Assembly (NCBI GenBank): GCA_025667525.1
Contig: CM046874.1
Span: 661,682,963-661,746,962, forward strand
Direction of reading: 5' to 3'
Length of the DNA: 64,000 bases
From: Glebionis coronaria
Taxonomy: Eukaryota; Streptophyta; Magnoliopsida; Asterales; Asteraceae
Position 1 is the stretch's first letter. Each line of letters begins with the position of its first letter. The translations under genes were made by a program, and so were the position numbers. Below, one piece after another: positions 1-11,138 of the stretch. The notes beneath the pieces are model-generated. The model was not told where the DNA came from. It searched no databases and saw only the letters and a list, made by a program, of their open reading frames with translations.

Positions 1-790
1 ACGTGAATAATTTAACGTTCTTTACGACTAAACCGGAAACCTTAGGATTACGTACTTACGTTTTCGAACTCCGTTTTTGATGAGACAATTTTTATTAGAT
101 TCGTTTTGTGCCGTTGAATCATAATTTATAAAAATGATTTTCGTAAAACGACCCGAGGGCACGCAAATCGAGGATACTAGAATCGAGGAATTCCTTGAAA
201 TTAGCGGGATGGGACAAAACAAGTTTATCCCACCCTACTACTAATATGGGACGGCCAAGAGGACAACACCTCATCCCATGAGGTGTCAAAGCTTAGCTAA
301 TAAGCTTAAACACTTGTAATTTTTTCCTTAAAACCGCTTAGCTAAACCATTTTCTCTCAAAAACACACATGCAAAACAACTAAAATCTCCCATCTCTCTC
401 TCCCTACATTCCGTCCCACTCCACCATCAAACACCATCATTTGATCAATTTTAACCATGGAATCATGTGTTATTCACACATATGATGAAGCTCTATTGAA
501 TGGTGGTGATTTTAACATCCAAGGAGAAGATTTGGTGATGTTCAAGGGCTGATTTATACATGAAGTTTACAAGTATTGGTGGCCATGAAGATTGGTGTTG
601 ATCTATCAAAAGTTCTTCCATCAAAATCCAAGCCTTGATCATAAACTACACAACCTTGGTGGTATAAAGATTGTTCTTTCCATCTTCTTGTTATTTTGAT
701 TATGCAATCATGTATTTTCTTTCTTATTGTATATGTATATGATGAATATATGATGATAGAAATGTTGTGTGGGGATCAAGTGTTGATAAG
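1..790 (+). repeat. LTR 'A', left part (chromovirus-like Ty3/gypsy LTR)
   Basis: This stretch matches, in reverse complement, the interior of the two LTRs of element C (about 47640-48470 and 56450-57230). Examples are the block 'cgacccgagggcacgcaaat' near 150 and the tail around 760-790. It is a non-coding LTR whose true start (tgtgacaatccg in the other copies) lies upstream of the window. It is broken at 790/791 by the Athila element. The five bases before the break, ataag (786-790), match ataaa at 17264-17268 with one difference, which is the expected 5-bp target duplication. The uninterrupted family sequence in element C reads gttgataaacatg across the site, which supports the junction. No gene is seen here. 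Confidence 0.85.
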
Positions 791-1848
791 TGATGAGATG
801 GCATTTATACATGATTTCATCGTTCTTTTCGGGCTTTAAATGCATAAAAATGTCATAAAATACCATATATATGCTTGTGTTTGTTTACTTGTGTATTTTA
901 GGTATGGATATCGTGAAAAAGACAAAAGATCACAAGATACAAGGAAAAACGGACACGAGAAACGAAGCCGTACAAAGAACTGGGCCCTAATCATGGAATA
1001 CTCAACAAATACCCTTGAAGACTTGAAGACAATCAAGATTGATCCTCATTTATTGAAGAAATGACACTTAAAACCCTTGTATATTCATAATTACAAGTTT
1101 GGTCCCTTAAGTTTGTCAAAATTACACAAAAGGTCCTTTTACTTTGAAGAAATGGCAAGATTAGTCCCTCAATAATTCCAAATTGTCAATTATGGTCCCT
1201 CATCAAGCCAAAGATACATTGAAGACCTTTGAAGATCAAAAATGTCCAAGATCAGCCCTTCAAATATGCAAAAGTGGCAAAAATAACCCTTATAAACCTT
1301 TTTGGAAAGTTATGTGCCAAAACTGCCAAAGTGTGAAAGTTAAATGCAAAGGGAAATCGTTTTTAGGGCTGAAAAACTTGATTTACCAAAAATCCCAAAA
1401 TACAAGGACCAATTGTGTGCAACTGAAACATTCAAATGTAAAATGCGCCAAACACTTATCTTTCCCCCAATTTCGGATCAAACTTACCACTATTCACCCT
1501 TCTTCACCCCCAGAATTTACTCACTTAAAACAAAGGTTAAATCTCAATTACCCTGGCACATGTGTGATCCACACATGCAGAAACACATCCCACACACAAA
1601 ACCCTCATCTCCACTCACCAAAAGGCCCCACCATTCAACACGTCAACCAATGAAAATGCAAATTACTCTCCAAGTAATCTGACGTGTCAAAATCAACAGC
1701 CAAGGTTCCTTGCTTCACCCCAAAGTTATTATAAACGGTTTGGATGCATTTGGACAGCTCATTCCATCAAAAGATCTAGAAGAACTCAAGGGCATTTTAG
1801 AGAATTTACTTCTAGGGTTTGTGAATAGTGTTTAGCCAGGCATTTTCC

Positions 1849-1857
1849 TATAAAAGG
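1849..1857 (+). promoter_or_regulatory. TATA box of the Athila 5' LTR
   Basis: The sequence TATAAAAGG is preceded by a U3 region and followed about 30 bp later by a likely transcript start. It is conserved at 14374-14382 in the 3' LTR. Confidence 0.7.
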
Positions 1858-1929
1858 AGACCTCAACATGTGAGAGTCCCTTTTGTTCCAGTTTTAGGCT
1901 ATCAATCTTTGTAATTCCTTTTTAAGTTT

Positions 1930-1935
1930 AATAAA
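1930..1935 (+). promoter_or_regulatory. Polyadenylation signal AATAAA in the LTR
   Basis: AATAAA lies 73 bp after the TATA box, at the place expected for the R region. The same signal is at 14455-14460 in the 3' LTR, where it would act on the genomic transcript. Confidence 0.5.
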
Positions 1936-2949
1936 TTTTGAATTTCTGAAAATTTTGAATTCTCTTTTTGATTTGATTAAAAGTTGGTGTTAGAATAGCC
2001 TAAATCTGAGTTCCATTTGATTGTTAAGACCTTCCTTAATCTTGGGGTTAAGGCACGTCTTGGTTCATAAGGTTTTTTAAGGTTCAAAGACCGTGAAGTC
2101 CTTGTTTCTGATTTTGGTTTTATTTGTGTACTAACCCTTAGCCATAAGCCTTGAGCTCCTTCAAGCTTGTTTACACCAAGCCTGGGAAGAGTTCTAAGCC
2201 TTTGGTTGAGTTTGTTTGCTGCTTGTGTTGAAGATATATCATAATCAAAGCCTTGTTCTACTTTGAACATCGGCAGGCTTTGACCTTCTTCATTGAAGTA
2301 CCTTGGTCTTGTTCTAGTTGTTAAACAAGGTCCAAGGAGCATAGCTGGCCTTCCTAGGATGTTGTGGAAGGCAGGTATAATCCCTTGTTAAGATTCCTCT
2401 CAAAATTTCATGTTTATGACTGTTTTTGATTTTGTGCTTTGATTTTGAGTATTTGTGTTTGTGCTGGTAATTTATGTGTTTGATTCTGTTAGTTGGTACC
2501 TAGTAAGTGTTTTTTATCATTAAAATCAGTAGGTTATTAGTTAAAATCACAAGTTCCTTTGTTAAGTGGTAGATTAAGGAGTGTTTGGGTCTACTGCTTG
2601 AATTGGATTTGTGGTTTTCTAAGTGCTTGTATTGTGATTGCAAGTGTTGGTATCTGTTTGTTAGGTGCTATTGTTCATCTGTTTGCAGGTTTGAAGGTTT
2701 GAAACACATAGATTCATAGATTGGCTATAAAATCTTAAATACTTGGTAAAATTGGCTAGGATTTTGAGGACACCTAGATCTAAGCTTAGGCTAGGGCTAA
2801 CAAGCGCTAAACCTTAGTTAATCACACCAGGGAAGAAGGATTTGAGGCTTGAAATTGGATCAAGTGTCAAATAGATCAGTAAAACTTATCTGCATATTGT
2901 TCATTGTTCATCAGAAACTTTTTATGCTTTGATCTTGTTGTTTACTTTG

Positions 2950-3800
2950 ATTCAGTTTTTGATTCTTGTTGATTTGTGTTTATTCTTAGTTTATATAGCT
3001 TGTGTATGCATCCTGTTAAGTTTGGTTGGCTTATTCAGTCTAAATCTGCTTATTAAGTGCTTTACTGCTTATTTCTATATCTGGGCTATATCTGGTGACT
3101 GTTTGGCTTATTGTGGCTTATTGTGTGAACCAAATTGTGATTTTCTTGTTGCTATTGACTCCTTGTGATTCAGTGATCACAAGGGTGCCTTTGTTTCCAA
3201 TTGAATCCAACCAGAACTCTCAAATAAGCTTGGTCAAATAGTCAAAGCAGTGGGAACTCCTTTCCCCTGCTGGTTGCCACTGCTAGTGTAAAACTGGTGT
3301 CAGCTTATCAATAAGCTATAATAGCTTATTTTAACCAGCAACAACTTTGTTTTTGTAATAGGTGCTCATTATTTGACCCATTTGTTCATACTGGAGCATT
3401 TGGTGGGTTGACTTTAGGGTTTGACTAGAAAACCAACTCCATTGACTTTTTCATAAGTTCATTTGTGCTTATTCTGGCTTATTGGTTGTGCTTATTGGAA
3501 TTTTGTTGATTGATTTGGCTTATTGAGTCCATTTGTGATCTTTTGCAAGTTGAATCAAGTCCTGAGGTGCCCTAAATCTCAAACCCGACTATTTTGTTTT
3601 TTAGTGAATTTTTACTTTGCTTATTTCTGGCTTATTGAGTGAGATTTTTCAAAATTTCTTTTTACAGATCTCATAAGCATCCCAAAAGAAGGTTGTGTGT
3701 CAAATTAGAGCTTATGGCATTAGCTTATTGCTTAATGGGCTGAAAAGCCCAATAAGAATAAGCTGTGTGCTTAATAAGCTGTGATAAGCTCATATTCAGC
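2950..3800 (+). repeat. GCTTATT / AATAAGC motif-rich part of the LTR
   Basis: At least 15 copies of GCTTATT, or its reverse complement AATAAGC, are scattered over about 850 bp of the transcribed LTR part, for example near 3027, 3048, 3066, 3106, 3116, 3466, 3476, 3490, 3519, 3619, 3629 and 3722. Some pairs are inverted and could form hairpins (around 3304-3330 and 3750-3790). The region recurs in the 3' LTR at about 15475-16325. The rest of the LTR (3800-4700) is A/T-rich with no gene. Confidence 0.7.
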
Positions 3801-4730
3801 TTTTAGGCCTTTAGAGTTTTGTTCTTAGAATTGAGTTTTGAGTCAGATAGGGCTTTTCCAAGTCAATTGGGCCAAGTTTGACTTTTTGGGCCCAAAAGCC
3901 CAATTGTGTTGACTGTTTTTGGTTTTGGCCCATTTGAGGGCCCAATAGGGGTATTCTGGTAATTTCACTTTGATTTTATGATTATTTAGGTTAAAATAAA
4001 CTAGTTTGCAAGTTTTTAGAATTTTTCATAATTTTTGGATTTTTAATATTATTTTAATATTATTTTATTATTATTTTTCAAATTTCACATTTTCCAACTT
4101 TTTACATTTTTCTTAGGTTAAATACATCAAAATAGGAATTTAGCAACTTTTAGAATAATTTTATCTCTTTTAGATTAATTTTTATAATTATTTTAAGTTT
4201 TAATAGTTTTTAAATCATTTTAAATAGTTTTTATTAGTTTAAAAATTGCTAAAAATATTTTTTAATCTTTTTAGGTCATTTTAGAGGTTTACCAATTGAA
4301 AAATCTTTATTTGGGCTTTTTGATAATTTATTTGATTTTTAGGGCTTTAATTAGCATTTAAAGATTGAATATTTAATTATTTAAAATGTTTGAAAAAGTT
4401 TTGATCATTGGTAAACTCTTAGTTTATTTATTTTGATTTTTGGTGAATTTTTGGTAATTCTTAGAATTAATTTTTATTTTTGTGGTTTTTAAGGTTTTAC
4501 GTTTTAACTTTCTAGTAGTAATTTTTACTTCTTCGTAATTTTCTTTTCTCATCCCCTTCTAAACCAATCTTTAATCACAAACATTTAACAAGTTTTTCAC
4601 ACACATATACCTCCTTGGGAAACGAACTTTCACCTTTGGGTCATTAGTGCTTGATTTTCCTAAGTCATCACTTAATACTTACCGCTTTTACGCTCCTTTT
4701 CCTAAAGGTCGTATTTTACCACAATCATTT

Positions 4731-4748
4731 TGGCGCCGCTGCCGGGGA
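4731..4748 (+). other. Primer binding site of the Athila element
   Basis: TGGCGCCGCTGCCGGGGA starts 3 bp after the LTR end. It begins TGG, as expected for pairing with a tRNA 3' CCA end. From memory, sites of this type in Athila/Tat elements pair with tRNA-Asp. The same sequence appears on the - strand at 40299-40316 beside the LTR of element N. Confidence 0.85.
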
Positions 4749-5476
4749 GGTGTGTCGTGATTAATTTGTATTGTTGTTTTTAATATTAACCATAAATAGT
4801 ATTTGTATTAGTAGAACTCTACTAATACGTATTATCGGTTTTCTTGGTTTTTCTTGTAAAAATATTATTACTATATTGTATTAAGTATCACAACAAATAA
4901 ACAATATCTCCAAAAGTGTGAAAACACAACCTTAATTGGCATTTCATCACTCAATTATTGTATTCGAATCTCAAACAAAAAGAAAAAGGCAAAAATAGAT
5001 AAATACTTTCGTGAAGCTCGATTTTGAAAAATACAAACTATAAGGTGGGTATAAGGCGGGTATTATAAAATATACCCTAAGGAAAAAGGCTCTTAAGTGC
5101 TTCACGCCGCCTCGTTTCCCCGCTTGCTTGTGAGTATTTTGAGATTGAAGGCTAATCGAGGGTTTTGCCGCCCAAAGTATCATTACGTATAATATATTTG
5201 CTTGGTTTCTTTGTGATTAAAACCTCTTGAACAATTTGGTTTTCACCAAAGTTCTAAAGTCATTCGAAGGCGTTCACTCCACGTGATCATTTTCATTCCT
5301 TTGAGGCTTCTTTAATCAAGAGTTTGATTCGAGGAGAGATTTTGTAGATTGTTGTCTACGAAGATACACCAAAATCTAAAAAATTAAATATCATCAAAAA
5401 CACAAAAAAAAATTGAAAATTCACAAAACACCCAAAAAGAATCTTCTTTGCTCACCTCCCATTCATCGTGAAGTTT
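4749..5476 (+). other. Athila untranslated leader
   Basis: About 730 bp lie between the primer site and the likely gag start. They are A/T-rich and hold no convincing reading frame or recognisable motif. Confidence 0.7.
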
Positions 5477-6910
5477 ATGATCACTCGTAATCAAGCAAAA
5501 CGAGCTCGTAAACGTCTTCAAACGCAAGCCAATCAAGAGACGTTGATTGAAGAACAACCTCCAATTGTTGAACCTATTGTAGAACAAGAAGTCGTCATGG
5601 CTAATCGTACTATGATGGAGTTGCTACAAGCACCCACCGAGGGTTTTGGAGAGGCTATTGTGATTCCCGCCATCCTTGCGGAGAATTTCGAGATTAAGAC
5701 GGGTTTAATGTCGATGTTGCAAGCAAATAAGTTTAGAGGTCACGAGAAAGACAACCCGCACTATCACATTAGGAATTTTAATCGTCTCACCGCTACTAGC
5801 AAGTTTAAGGATGTTCCACGTGACGCCATTAAGATGATGTTGTTTCCATACTCGTTAGATGGACCCGCAAAAATTTAGCTTGAGAAAGAACCACCAAATT
5901 CGATTTTGACATGGGCCGATCTCGTTTCTAAGTTTGTGAACAAGTTTTTTCCACCATCTAAAACAACACATTTGAAAAATGAGATTTCACGATTTGTACA
6001 AAGAAATAATGAAAGTTTTTCAATGGCATGGGAACGCTTTAAAGAAATGTTACATGAACGTCCACACCATGATTTTACGGAATTACATCAAGTTGATACT
6101 TTTTATAACGGGCTTAATGATCATGAACGAGATTATTTGAATGCCGCCGTGGGTGGTAATTTTTTGTGCAAGACGACAAATGAGGCTTTACAAATCGTCG
6201 AGAATAGATCTAAGGTTTATAGCACTCGTAACACACCGAGTGTTGCCAATTTGGGTTCGTCTTCATCGTCACAATCGTCTCGTAGCATTAATGCCTTACA
6301 TGATGAAGCTAATGAGGAAAATCGATTTTTTGATAGATTTGCTAATCTAATGTCCCATTGGAAAGCTCAAAAAGCTTCAAATTCCGCTTCGGTTAAAGCG
6401 ATTGCTAAGAGTTGTTTGTCTTGTGGGGGAGCTCATGATCTTTCCGAGTGCATTACCGCGGATGGTAACACTTCGAGTGCTTATGTATCAACGGGAACTT
6501 ACAACCAAAACGGTCAAGGTTCCCGCCCAAATCAAGCTCCACCAAATCAAAATGCTAATAATTATCGAAACAACAACCAAGGTAATTACCAAGGCAATTC
6601 ACGCAACTACAACAAAGGGAATTATCAAAATGGGAATGGACAAATTTCTAATCAAAACAAAAACCGTGATTTTCAAAACACTACACAAGGTTTTCAAAAT
6701 GCTCACACTAAAAATTTGCAAGGAGAATTTTTGGATTATGCTAAAGCAAATGATGCTAAATTTGATAACATGCAACGTGAGATGATTAGCTTAAGATCCG
6801 AGTTGAAAACGAGCTTAAAAATGAACTTGCTAATGAACTTAAAACTCATGCAAACAAAATGGAAGGAAATGTCCAACGTCTTCAACAAAACCAACAAAAG
6901 ATGGAATTAG
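5477..6910 (+). pseudogene. gag: Athila gag (capsid/nucleocapsid), broken
   Basis: The gene encodes the structural protein that packages element RNA into cytoplasmic particles. I place the start at ATG 5477 (MITRNQAKRARKR); codons before it are not ATG. The core motifs FKDVPRDAIKMMLFPYSLDG and NKFFPPSKT belong to the plant retrotransposon gag domain. The frame is interrupted by TAG at 5876-5878 and continues in the same frame at 5879. Related proteins have Trp there, so one G-to-A change explains the stop. A Cys-Gly-His segment (SCLSCGGAHDLSEC, near 6410-6450) is a CCHC-like knuckle. It is followed by a long Asn/Gln/Gly-rich region (about 6500-6720). Near 6800-6860 a frameshift moves the sequence into the frame of the next entry. 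The copy is non-functional as it stands. Confidence 0.9.
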
Positions 6911-7572
6911 GACAACATGAGATTAAGCAAGAGTTATTAAAAGCGGATGCTAGGCAATCAAAATTTGAGGACCGAATGGCTAAGATGTTTGAAGCAATCA
7001 TGTGTAAACCCTCTTCCTCGGGTGGTCTTCCTAGTGATACCATTGCAAACCCGAAGGGAGAAATGAAGGTTATTACTACACGAAGTGGTAAAACTTTCAT
7101 GGAACCAATCTCTCGTCCAAGTACTTCTACGGAGAAGGAAATCGAAAAAGAACCCGAGGTGATGGTCGAAAAGGAGCACATTACAATCCCACGAAGTACC
7201 ACTCATACCACACCTACGGTTGAACCAATACCAGTTGTGGAACCCGAGTTTCCAAGGCCGTTGCCTAATGACCAACCCACACCACCTTTACCCTACCCTT
7301 CGAGATGAAACAAAGAGAAATTGCAAGAACGTAACAAACAACAAATCGAGCTTTTTATAAAAATGTTTCAACAAGTGCATTTTGATTTGAGTTTAGCCGA
7401 CGCGTTGTTATATATTCCTCGTTTCGCTTCCACTTTTAAAAGTATGATGAGCGATAAGGAAAAGCTTTCAAAGCTTGCTAATTGTTCTTCGGTTTATCTT
7501 AACCGCATACCGGAAAAAGTTGGTGATCCCGGAAAGTTTCTCATTCCTTGTGACATACAAGATATGAAATAA
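6859..7572 (+). pseudogene. Athila gag C-terminal / pre-protease region, broken
   Basis: This is the continuation of the gag-pol frame after the frameshift near 6800-6860. It starts with a Gln/Lys/Glu-rich helical segment (6859-6990). Next come a Ser/Thr/Pro/Glu-rich linker with VITTRSGKTF at about 7070 and a proline-rich end. TGA at 7306-7308 interrupts the frame, which resumes at once (KLQERNKQQIELFIKMFQQ from about 7318). This second part resembles the segment preceding protease in Athila polyproteins. It ends at TAA 7570-7572, again in frame with the protease that follows. Two in-frame stops plus the upstream frameshift mean a full polyprotein cannot be made. Confidence 0.85.
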
Positions 7573-10155
7573 TGCCTCGCCTTAGCCGATCTTGGTGCGA
7601 GCATTAATTTGATGCCATTTTCCATTTGGAAATCGCTTTCGCTTCCGGCTCTCATTCCTTCGAACATGTCTATCGAGATGGCCGATCATTCTACGATTAT
7701 GGCATGTGGAGTTGCCGAAGATGTTTTCGTGAAAGTGGGGAAGTTCTACTATCCAGTTGATTTTATAGTAGTTGACATCCCCGCGGATCCTCAAGTTCCT
7801 CTAATTTTAGGTCGTTCATTTTTAGACACTTCGAGATCACTTATCGATGTTCATGCGAGAACTATCACTTTGAGATTCAACGAAGAGGAACTTGTTATAA
7901 ACGCTACTCAAAACTCGAAACCTTCTCATGTTTATTCAATCGCTACCATCAATCACATTGACATCATGGATGTGGTTTGCGATGAGTTTTCACAAAAAGT
8001 GTTAGGTTTTTCCGATAGCTCGTCAAGTGGCAATCCCACTATTTTGGATCTGATTCTTGCTAATTCCACACCAAATCTCACTCCATTCCAAGGAGGCGAT
8101 CTCACTTCAAATGAAATCGACAATGAAGATGAGGTGTTGATTAGTGATGATACTTCTATTCCACCATTTCTTCCGCCGATGGAAGTTATGAGTGTTGAAC
8201 CAAAATCTTCAATCGAGGAACCACCTATCCTTGAATTGAAAGATCTTCCTTCTCACCGTGAATACGCATTCTTGGAAGGTGATGACAAGTTGCCGGTTAT
8301 TATTGCAAGAGGTCTTGCTAATGATGAAAAAACCGAGCTCTTGAAAGTTCTTAAGGCTCATAAAGGGGCAATTGCGTGGAAAATATCCGACATTAAGGGT
8401 ATTGACCCAAAATTTTGTACTCACAAGATTTTAATGGAGGAGGACTACAAACCCGCAATTCAAAGTCAAAGAAGGGTGAATCCCAAAATTCACGATGTCA
8501 TTAAAAAGGAGGTCCTTAAACTCCTTGACGCGGGAATGATTTATCCTATATCTGATAGCCCATGGGTGAGCCCAATCCATTGTGTCCCTAAAAAGGTAGG
8601 AATGACCGTTGTGCCTAATGAAAACAACGAGTTAATTCCCACTCGTGTTGTGACCGGTTGGAGGGTGTGTATTGACTACCGAAAGTTAAATGACGCCACT
8701 CGTAAAGACCACTTTCCTTTGCCCTTCATGGATCAAATGTTGGAGCGACTTGCGGGAAATGAATTCTATTGCTTTTTAGATGGTTTTTCCGGTTACTTTC
8801 AAATCCCTATCGACCCTCGTGATCAAGAGAAGACTACTTTTACGTGTCCTTATGGAACGTTCGCTTATCGTAGGATGCCTTTCGGACTTTGTAATGCACC
8901 GGGTACGTTTCAACGGTGTATGATGGCGATTTTTCACGATATGATCGAGAAGTCGATGGAAGTGTTTATGGATGACTTCTCGGTGTTTGGCAATTCGTTC
9001 ACGTCGTGTTTATCTAATCTCGAGCAAATGTTAAAACGTTGTGAAGAAACCAATCTTGTGCTTAATTGGGAAAAATGTCATTTTATGTGTAAACAAGGAA
9101 TCGTCTTAGGACATAAGGTGTCGAAGGCGGGGATTGAGGTCGATAAAGCTAAGGTAGACGTCATCGCCAAGTTACCTCATCCCAAAACCGTTAAGGGAGT
9201 TAGGAGTTTCCTAGGCCATGCGGGCTTTTATCGTCGTTTCATCAAGGACTTTTCGAAAATCTCTCGACCTATGACACACCTTCTCGAGAAGGATGCTCCT
9301 TTTAACTTCAATGAGGATTATGTTAGAGCTTTCGAAACTCTCAAAAGGAAACTTACCGAAGCTCCCATTCTTGTTGCTCCTAATTGGGAATTACCCTTTG
9401 AAATCATGTGCGATGCAAGTGATTATGCTATAGGGGCCGTCTTAGGGCAACGTTATGACAAGCATTTCCGTCCTATCCATTATGCTAGTAAGACGATGAT
9501 CGAGGCTCAATTAAAGTACACCACAACGGAAAAGGAATTCCTTGCCGTGGTTTATGCTTTTGAGAAATTCCGACCTTATCTCGTCTTGACTAAAAGCATC
9601 TTGTATACCGACCATTCGGCTATCAAGTATCTCTTAGCTAAGCAAGATGCTAAGCCGAGATTACTTCGTTGGATGCTCTTCCTCCAAGAATTTGATGTCA
9701 CCGTGCTTGACAAAAAAGGAGCCGAGAATCTAGCGGCCGATCATCTCTCTCGTCTAGAAGATCCTCACAAAGATGTTTTCGAGAACAAGGAAATCACCGA
9801 AACATTTCCTCTTGAGACTCTCGGTGTAGTGAATTCTAAAGACACCACCCCATGGTTTGCCGACATTGCAAATTACCATGCGGGCAATTTCATAATCAAG
9901 GGTATGACGACACAACAAAAACGAAAATTCTTTCGTGACGTCAAGTTCTATTTTTGGGACGACCCTTATCTCTTTTGGGTTTGTGCGGATCAACTCGTTC
10001 GACGTTGTGTGTTTGGTGCCGAAGCTTCTAATATCCTTAGAGCTTGTCACGAGGGACCCACGGGTGGTCACCACGGTGCTAATCTCACGGCTAAGAAAGT
10101 GTTCGATGCCGGTTTCTTTTGGCCTTCTATCTATCGTGATGCACACGCACTTTGA
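7573..10155 (+). pseudogene. pol: Athila pol: protease, reverse transcriptase, RNase H
   Basis: This is a long open frame of about 860 codons without an initiating ATG at the protease; the first ATG (7609) falls inside it. Protease: [11 protein letters not shown] (about 7580-7612) carries the catalytic Asp in a D-L-G-A form, and [10 protein letters not shown] (about 7795) is its conserved C-terminal motif. [13 protein letters not shown] (about 8560), [11 protein letters not shown] (about 8660), [18 protein letters not shown] (about 8870) and the catalytic FMDDF at 8965-8979. RNase [14 protein letters not shown] (about 9410), the [11 protein letters not shown] motif (about 9525) and [10 protein letters not shown] (about 9605). 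The integrase zinc-binding segment begins near 9990 ([10 protein letters not shown]). The enzymes copy element RNA into DNA. All visible catalytic Asp residues are kept. The frame ends at TGA 10153-10155 because one base is missing. Confidence 0.92.
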
Positions 10156-11138
10156 AGTCGTGTGATTCGTGCCAACATCAAGGAAAATCGTCTCAACGTG
10201 ATGAAATGCCGCAAAACATAATTCAAGTGTGTGAGATTTTCGACATATGGGGAATAGACTTTATGGGGCCGTTCCCATCGTGTCATGGCAACAAATATAT
10301 CCTCGTCACGGTGGACTACCTTTCTAAGTGGGTGGAAGCTAAGGCTTTGCCTACTAATGATGCTCGTGTGGTAGTGAAGTTTTTGAAGAAACTATTCTCT
10401 CGATTCGGAACCCCTCGTGCTATTATAAGCGATCGTGGAACCCATTTTTGTAATGACCAATTCGAGAAGGTTCTAAAGAAATATGGAGTTACTCATCCTC
10501 TTTCTACGGCTTATCACCCGCAAACGAGTGGGCAAGTCGAGGTTTCGAACCAAGCTTTGAAGAGGATTTTAGAGAGGTCAATTGGAGAAAACCGTGCTTC
10601 ATGGTCCGACAAACTTGATGACGCTTTATGGGCCTTTAGGACCGCTTATAAGACACCTATCGGTTGCACTCCTTATAAGTTAGTCTATGGAAAGAATTGT
10701 CATTTGCCCATTGAGTTGGAGCACAAGGCATATTAGGCCCTTAAGCATGCAAACTTTGACTTGAAGACCGCGGGAGATCACCGTAAAATACAATTGAATG
10801 AATTGGATGAATTAAGAGATAATGCTTATGAAAATTCATTGATTTTTAAAGAAAAGACTAAAAAGTTTCATGATTCAAAGATTAAAAACCGGGTTTTTAA
10901 CGTTGGTGATCAAGTGTTACTTTTTAACCCTCGACTTAAGATATTTTCTGGGAAATTGAAATCTCGTTGGTCGGGTCCGTTCACCATTACACAAGTGTTT
11001 CCATATGGGACCATCGAGCTAGCTCAAGATGATGGACCGAATTTCAAGGTGAATGGACATAGGCTTAAGCACTACTTTGGTGGGGAAATTCCTTCAATGG
11101 TTGCCCTCGACCAAGTCACCTTCCCCAATGATAATTAG
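10152..11138 (+). pseudogene. int: Athila integrase, broken
   Basis: The integrase inserts the cDNA into the genome. The zinc-binding CDSCQ pair (about 10159-10173) is separated from its His pair by a 1-bp deletion just before it. The catalytic core has [10 protein letters not shown] (first Asp, about 10258), IISDRGTHF (second Asp, about 10430) and TSGQVEVSN (Glu, about 10540), so the DDE triad is present. TAG at 10734-10736 replaces the usual Trp after HKAY, again a G-to-A change. The frame then continues through the C-terminal DNA-binding part (VGDQVLLFNPRLKIFSGKLK, SRWSGPF) and ends NGHRLKHYFGGE...FPNDN at TAG 11136-11138. Confidence 0.92.

Larger units (their letters stand above)
791..4727 (+). 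repeat. Athila-type 5' LTR (3.94 kb)
   Basis: The LTR has TG...CA ends and is followed after three T bases by the primer site. It matches 13316-17263 base for base apart from scattered substitutions and one small indel in an AT-rich repeat near 4050/16580. A TATA box at 1849 and an AATAAA at 1930 divide it into U3 of about 1.1 kb and a very long transcribed R-U5 part of about 2.8 kb. The longest open frames inside (for example 1183-1653) are repeated in the 3' LTR only because the LTRs are copies. They show no recognisable domain. Confidence 0.95.

Noticed and set aside
1183..1653. 156-codon frame in the Athila LTR, repeated at 13708-14178
   Set aside because: It is duplicated only because the LTRs are copies, lies in U3 upstream of the TATA box, has no recognised domain, and overlaps another open frame of similar quality.
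1977..2342. 121-codon antisense frame in the LTR (and 14502-14867)
   Set aside because: Antisense LTR sequence, low-complexity, no start context or domain.
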